A DNA stretch of 64,000 nt from Glandiceps talaboti. Its lineage: Eukaryota > Hemichordata > Enteropneusta > Spengelidae. The stretch spans positions 7,734,759 through 7,798,758 of the forward strand of contig NC_135559.1 of assembly GCF_964340395.1 (NCBI RefSeq), read 5' to 3'. Position numbers and translations under genes: made by a program. The notes beneath the pieces were generated by a model. That model ran no database searches, was not told where the DNA came from, and saw nothing but the letters and a program-made list of their open reading frames with translations. Below are positions 39,297 through 64,000 of this stretch, in pieces; the stretch's first letter is position 1, and each line of letters starts with the position of its first letter.

Positions 39297-39645
39297 TTAA
39301 AGAGGAGTGCCACTCATTTTCATGAACTATTGGTGCCGGGGAGTCATTTCATGATTTTACATCATCATCATTTTACATTATGTGCGATTTCAGAGCAACA
39401 TCTTAAGCGCTTATTACCTTCATACAGTGAAAACATCATGGCTGTTCATTATTCAAGTATTGCATAAGTTTTTCTGCAAACTCCCATGAGGCTATGTAGG
39501 CCACAGTAAGATAAATGCACGAGATCAACGTAAAGTTTCTCTGAAGTCGCACATAATGTAGGTGATGTAAAATCATGAAACGACTCCCCAGAACCTATAG
39601 TTTATAAAAAAAAAATACTTTTATTGTCTGGACCTTTCATATATA
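39297..39645. mobile_element. Foldback element
   Basis: The left arm contains TTTCATGATTTTACATCA and CATTATGTGCGATTTCAGAG; the right arm contains their complements. Total about 350 bp. Partial copies of the same terminal sequence occur at 14655-14722 and 51565-51665, so it is a dispersed family. No coding capacity. Confidence 0.7.
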
Positions 39646-40223
39646 AAAATGACTATGGAAGACTAATTTGTTTGCCTAAAATTATTTAATCAGATTTAGA
39701 ATATTAATCTACTATTAAATGTTTGACAAAATTTGACATGACATGAATTACACGAATCTAACGTATTCAATGAACTGAGCACTTTTACATTCGTTTGAAC
39801 CTCAGAGCCACAACACATGTGTTTATGTTAAAGGTCGAAAGAAATTAAGGTGTACCTGGGGTTCTTCGTCAGACTCTTTTTTTTCGTGTTTCCAGCAAAA
39901 TTATTAAATGGAAATACACGCAAGTTTTACCAGAATCCCCAGCAGTTACAAGGGTTCTCAAACCTTAGCACAAACGCTAACAAATAAGTATGCCATAAAG
40001 ATGGTGATTACTTCTTTGTCTTTCTGGAGAAATCGACAAACAACACGATGCATTCCACCAATATTTACATAACATTAATAGAGAATAATATACTGAAAAT
40101 ACTTATACGACTTCGTCAACATTGTACCTAACAAATCACTACTTTCTCGCATACGGCCTTACAAGTCTATGACACAAAAAAGGGAGGGGATGCCTTGCTA
40201 TAAAATGTGAGGATTCATAAACG

Positions 40224-40227
<4 letters not shown>

Positions 40228-40270
<43 letters not shown>
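40228..40270. repeat. (GT)n microsatellite
   Basis: About 21 GT units. Confidence 0.95.
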
Positions 40271-40271
<1 letters not shown>

Positions 40272-40809
40272 ACCAACGTTTACACATGTTGACAATATAT
40301 TAAACTACAAAATTATGCGTGCTTTCCGCTTCTCATTCGTAAAACCTTACTATGTAAGGAATATGCTGGGTTTGGTACTTGGTATCAAGGTAACTAGTAA
40401 AATTTTGTGTTGTCAACACCATTTCAGTTTAAGACAATGTAAAAGAGGATTTGTTATTCCTAATTTCATTCAGCTAAAATGCCGATGGGTTCAAGTTGTG
40501 CCCTCAAAAAGGTTGAACTTGTGTCGAGAATGCGTTGAAATTGTGTCCAGAAACGGTTGTAAACAGTACTTTAAATGAATCTATAATATTTCGTAGTAAC
40601 ATCATGCAACACTGTTTTGAGTTGAATTTGCTTGTATCGAGGACATCTCTCTTAAAGATTCTCTACACTTTTCTTAAGAGTTGTGCCGTTTTTCAACGGA
40701 TTGCACACCCACAGTCGTGTATTACAAGCTGTATCATCTCACACTGAGTAAACCCAAACCACCCACGTGATTGACTTCACATCGTAGATCTTCACAATCG
40801 ACATTGCAT

Positions 40810-61446
<20,637 letters not shown>

Positions 61447-62036
61447 GATGATGAAATCTGGCGGGGATATTTTTACAATGCATATTTTAATTTACAGTTT
61501 AAAAAAATACGATTTATGATTCTCATAAATGGTATAGATGTGACACTGTCGAGTATTATTATCTGTCGTCAAACCATACAGGTTGATCAATAACAAATAG
61601 TTGAATCTAGCAAGGGTCGGACGATCACGAATTAATTAATGTTTACCCTTAGACTATTTAGGAAAAAATGATGGTTATTTTTATACATATCATCTCAAAT
61701 TAACATGCCAATACCTGTTTATTTAATTTCGCCTTTATCAAACATGCTCAAAAATATGTTAATGCTCAAAATATTCAATTTGGATTTCATGTTTTACCAT
61801 TTTTCAAATTCAGTAATGTGAAATCATTGTGATGGAAGGGCTGTCATCTTAAAAATTACTTTTGATGCATACACCGTACTGTATTTCAATAAATTACAAC
61901 TTATATACTGCAATAAAGTGACACTGTCTAATCATTTCGAGTCGATATTGTGATTTATATATCTATGTACATGTACGTATTCAGATCTCTTACTGCCCGT
62001 TTCATGTAACCGTTGACTGGCTCTGTTTGATACAAC

Positions 62037-62308
62037 CACGCAGAAACCAATAAGTAACTGTATATTCTACACTACACTTTAAGCAGAAGATTGCAATTTC
62101 TTGCTACATTTTACCTATTATGAAATAAACCGTTTAAATGTACTCCTGCTAGACGCAGACACACTGGCGCCATTTTTTTGATGTCTGCTATTGATGTATG
62201 CATGGTTGCACATTAGTTCATTTCGTTTAGACAAAATGTTGCAAGAAACTCAATCTGCTATCTTAAAGTGTAGCATGTCCAGTTTCTTATTGGTTTCTGC
62301 ATGATAGC
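62037..62308. repeat. Foldback element in the ABCC 5' UTR intron
   Basis: Arms 62037-62107 and about 62236-62308 are inverse copies (shared CAGAAACCAATAAG, ACACTTTAAG and TTGCAA blocks). The centre is 130 bp. Noncoding. Confidence 0.65.
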
Positions 62309-63412
62309 TTCAAACACAGCCAGTGAACAGTAATTTGCAATGTGCTATACCCAGGTCTCTTATCGACTCCTACTAATCAAAAGAAATTGTTGATATTTCA
62401 ATTTTCACCCCATGTGCCTACTTTGTGCATATACCAAACTTTGTCATATCCTAAGGTCCTAACCATTTTACAACTTAACGACTCACAACATAACATACAA
62501 ATCGGTTTCCTTGGCAGATAGCTTCTAGCGCTGGTAACTTAGATATTTGTACCCGTGACGTCACGGTGGAATGTGCCTTGATTGGTTGTAATGATATTCT
62601 TGTTACAAGTGACAAGGTCAAGTTCAAGATTAACAGACCACACATATGATCTAAACTTGACCTTCATAGTACATGCTCATGTTTACTACGTATGTTTCCC
62701 AAAACATTTCACGTTTACATGTGACCTCAATTTTCACAGGACAGTAAAATCTGACAAAAATAATCCAGTATAGACTGTGTTCGGATTGTTTACATGTGCT
62801 GACTATTAAAATGCACTGGGACTGAAAATTTCACTGGCTATGTTGTTCGATATATTCTGGGTTTTTTCAGGGTTTTGTTTTCAGATTTTACTGTATACTA
62901 TTACAAAGTACCATGGAATGTTATACATACAAATTGTGGTTGACTGTATCATATGAGGACACAGGTTATAACTCCCCACCCCACCTCACCCCACAGTCTA
63001 GAATGATCAAATTAGACCAGCCTCAAATTTGTCAACAGGTTATTGCACAAATCTATAGTATGATATAGTCAAGATATAAAAGGTTTTTGTAAGCACATAT
63101 TATTGATATTATGGGAAAAAAAGGTAATTTTGAGAGACCCTAGGGCGTATTTCATGTCGTTATTCATGGTTATATTATAAACTGTCATCTGTAACTATGA
63201 TAATAACATGAATTCAAAACTGACCGTTTCGTTCGCAGATACATCAAACAGATACATCAATTGCTTTAGACAGAGCCAGTGGTCGCAGCCCCTACTGCAA
63301 CAATTGGTCTGCAATTCCACAAGAAATATTCGCAGAGTGGAAAATTCGAGTAGAAAATATGCTGAAATGTAATTCTCTGCCAGGCATTTTAAAGCAATAA
63401 ATGTAAACTCAC

Positions 63413-63542
63413 CAGAAACCCAATGTAGTCAGTCGTCTGAATGAGTTCAGGGTACGCGTCGGATGAAAATTACTGAGTAACAGTCAACGCGAGAACAGCT
63501 TGTCGGCAGCATTCATTTCCCAGAAGAAGCTGTTCCGATGAT
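63413..63542 (-). other. Probable noncoding 5' exon of the ABCC gene, with upstream ORFs
   Basis: On the minus strand this 130-bp, GC-richer stretch is bounded by an acceptor (CTTTGCAG before 63542) and a strong donor (GTGAGT at 63412). It could splice to the CAG acceptor 11 bp before the ABCC start codon. It contains two overlapping short upstream ORFs (10 and 21 codons), from an ATGAATG pair, both ending within the exon. Confidence 0.5.
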
Positions 63543-64000
63543 CTGCAAAGAATTAATGTTTACGGATTATACAAAGCTATTGCAATTCCAGTTTGGAATG
63601 AAAAATTTAGGATTTGGACAAATTAGCAGGACTTCGTATACTGTGAGCTATGTGGACATCACCACAGAAAGCTTGCAACCGATGAATGGACGATATACAA
63701 TGGCGTTTGGGCGTTAGTAGAGGACTGTTTCCGCTCTCAGAAAATTTATTGCCGAGAAAGACAATTTATCATCATGACGAGCGCCATCAGCGGGAGGTCT
63801 TATAAAATATAAGAACAAGATGGCCAGCGTACGGTGCATCGATTTGATGAGAGTGGACGCTGTTAACACCAGAAAGTTAACTACAAATAATACATAACTG
63901 CTCTCTGAATGACCCCCCCCCCCCTTAAGGAATTTATAATGGAATTATGAATCAAAGCAAGCGCGATCGAGTACTACAGTTATGTATGTGTGAAATCAGG

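Larger units (their letters stand above)
38220..40809. other. Convergent intergenic region, sulfotransferase D to ABCC gene
   Basis: 2.6 kb between two facing stop codons, no supported ORF. It contains two foldback elements (38298-38590 and 39297-39645), a (GT)21 tract (40228-40270) and AT-rich filler. Confidence 0.6.
61447..64000. other. 5' flank of the ABCC gene
   Basis: 2.5 kb upstream (minus-strand sense) of the ABCC start. It holds the first intron of the 5' UTR, a foldback element (62037-62308) and a probable noncoding exon (63413-63542). The promoter is presumably to the right of 63542. No other ORF is supported. Confidence 0.55.

Overview
The window is animal nuclear DNA: AT-rich, with GT-AG introns in every recognisable gene, coding exons mostly of 80-300 bp, LINE and Penelope-like retroelement relics, foldback (MITE-like) elements and a very heavy load of simple repeats. 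A tandem sulfotransferase cluster, a secreted C-type lectin and an ABCC5-type transporter suggest a marine invertebrate. An invertebrate deuterostome such as amphioxus is my best guess, but a lophotrochozoan cannot be excluded from the sequence alone.

Left part (1-38.2 kb, + strand). Four cytosolic sulfotransferase genes lie head to tail: A (only the last two exons, 1-870), B (2600-8036), C (12809-20273) and D (32311-38219). B, C and D each have seven coding exons with the same intron phases. C and D are intact (295 and 300 aa). B has an in-frame TAA in exon 2 that lies inside a consensus splice donor, and use of that donor would remove the stop and keep the frame. Nuclear-receptor-type AGGTCA half-sites lie immediately before the start codons of B, C and D. 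Between B and C is a broken gene for a family-2 glycosyltransferase (minus strand), bounded on its N-terminal side by a copy of a direct repeat. Between C and D lie a LINE tail, a 670-bp ATAC array and a secreted C-type lectin gene (24960-30605, + strand) whose last intron holds a decayed Penelope-like element.

Right part (40.8-61.4 kb, - strand). One gene of 24 coding exons encodes a complete ABCC5/MRP5-like transporter. I could join every exon in phase, giving 1424 aa. A probable noncoding 5' exon lies at 63413-63542. Its introns contain several unusual structures: a 43-bp minisatellite made of copies of the exon-18 splice donor, a partial copy of exon 9 with a destroyed donor, a cluster of seven perfect CRE palindromes, complementary CT/GA tracts around exon 7, and a candidate two-exon gene on the opposite strand.

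Together the sulfotransferases (phase II conjugation, PAPS-dependent) and the ABCC exporter (phase III efflux of organic anions) form a convergent conjugation-and-export neighbourhood. Whether they share substrates or regulation is inference.
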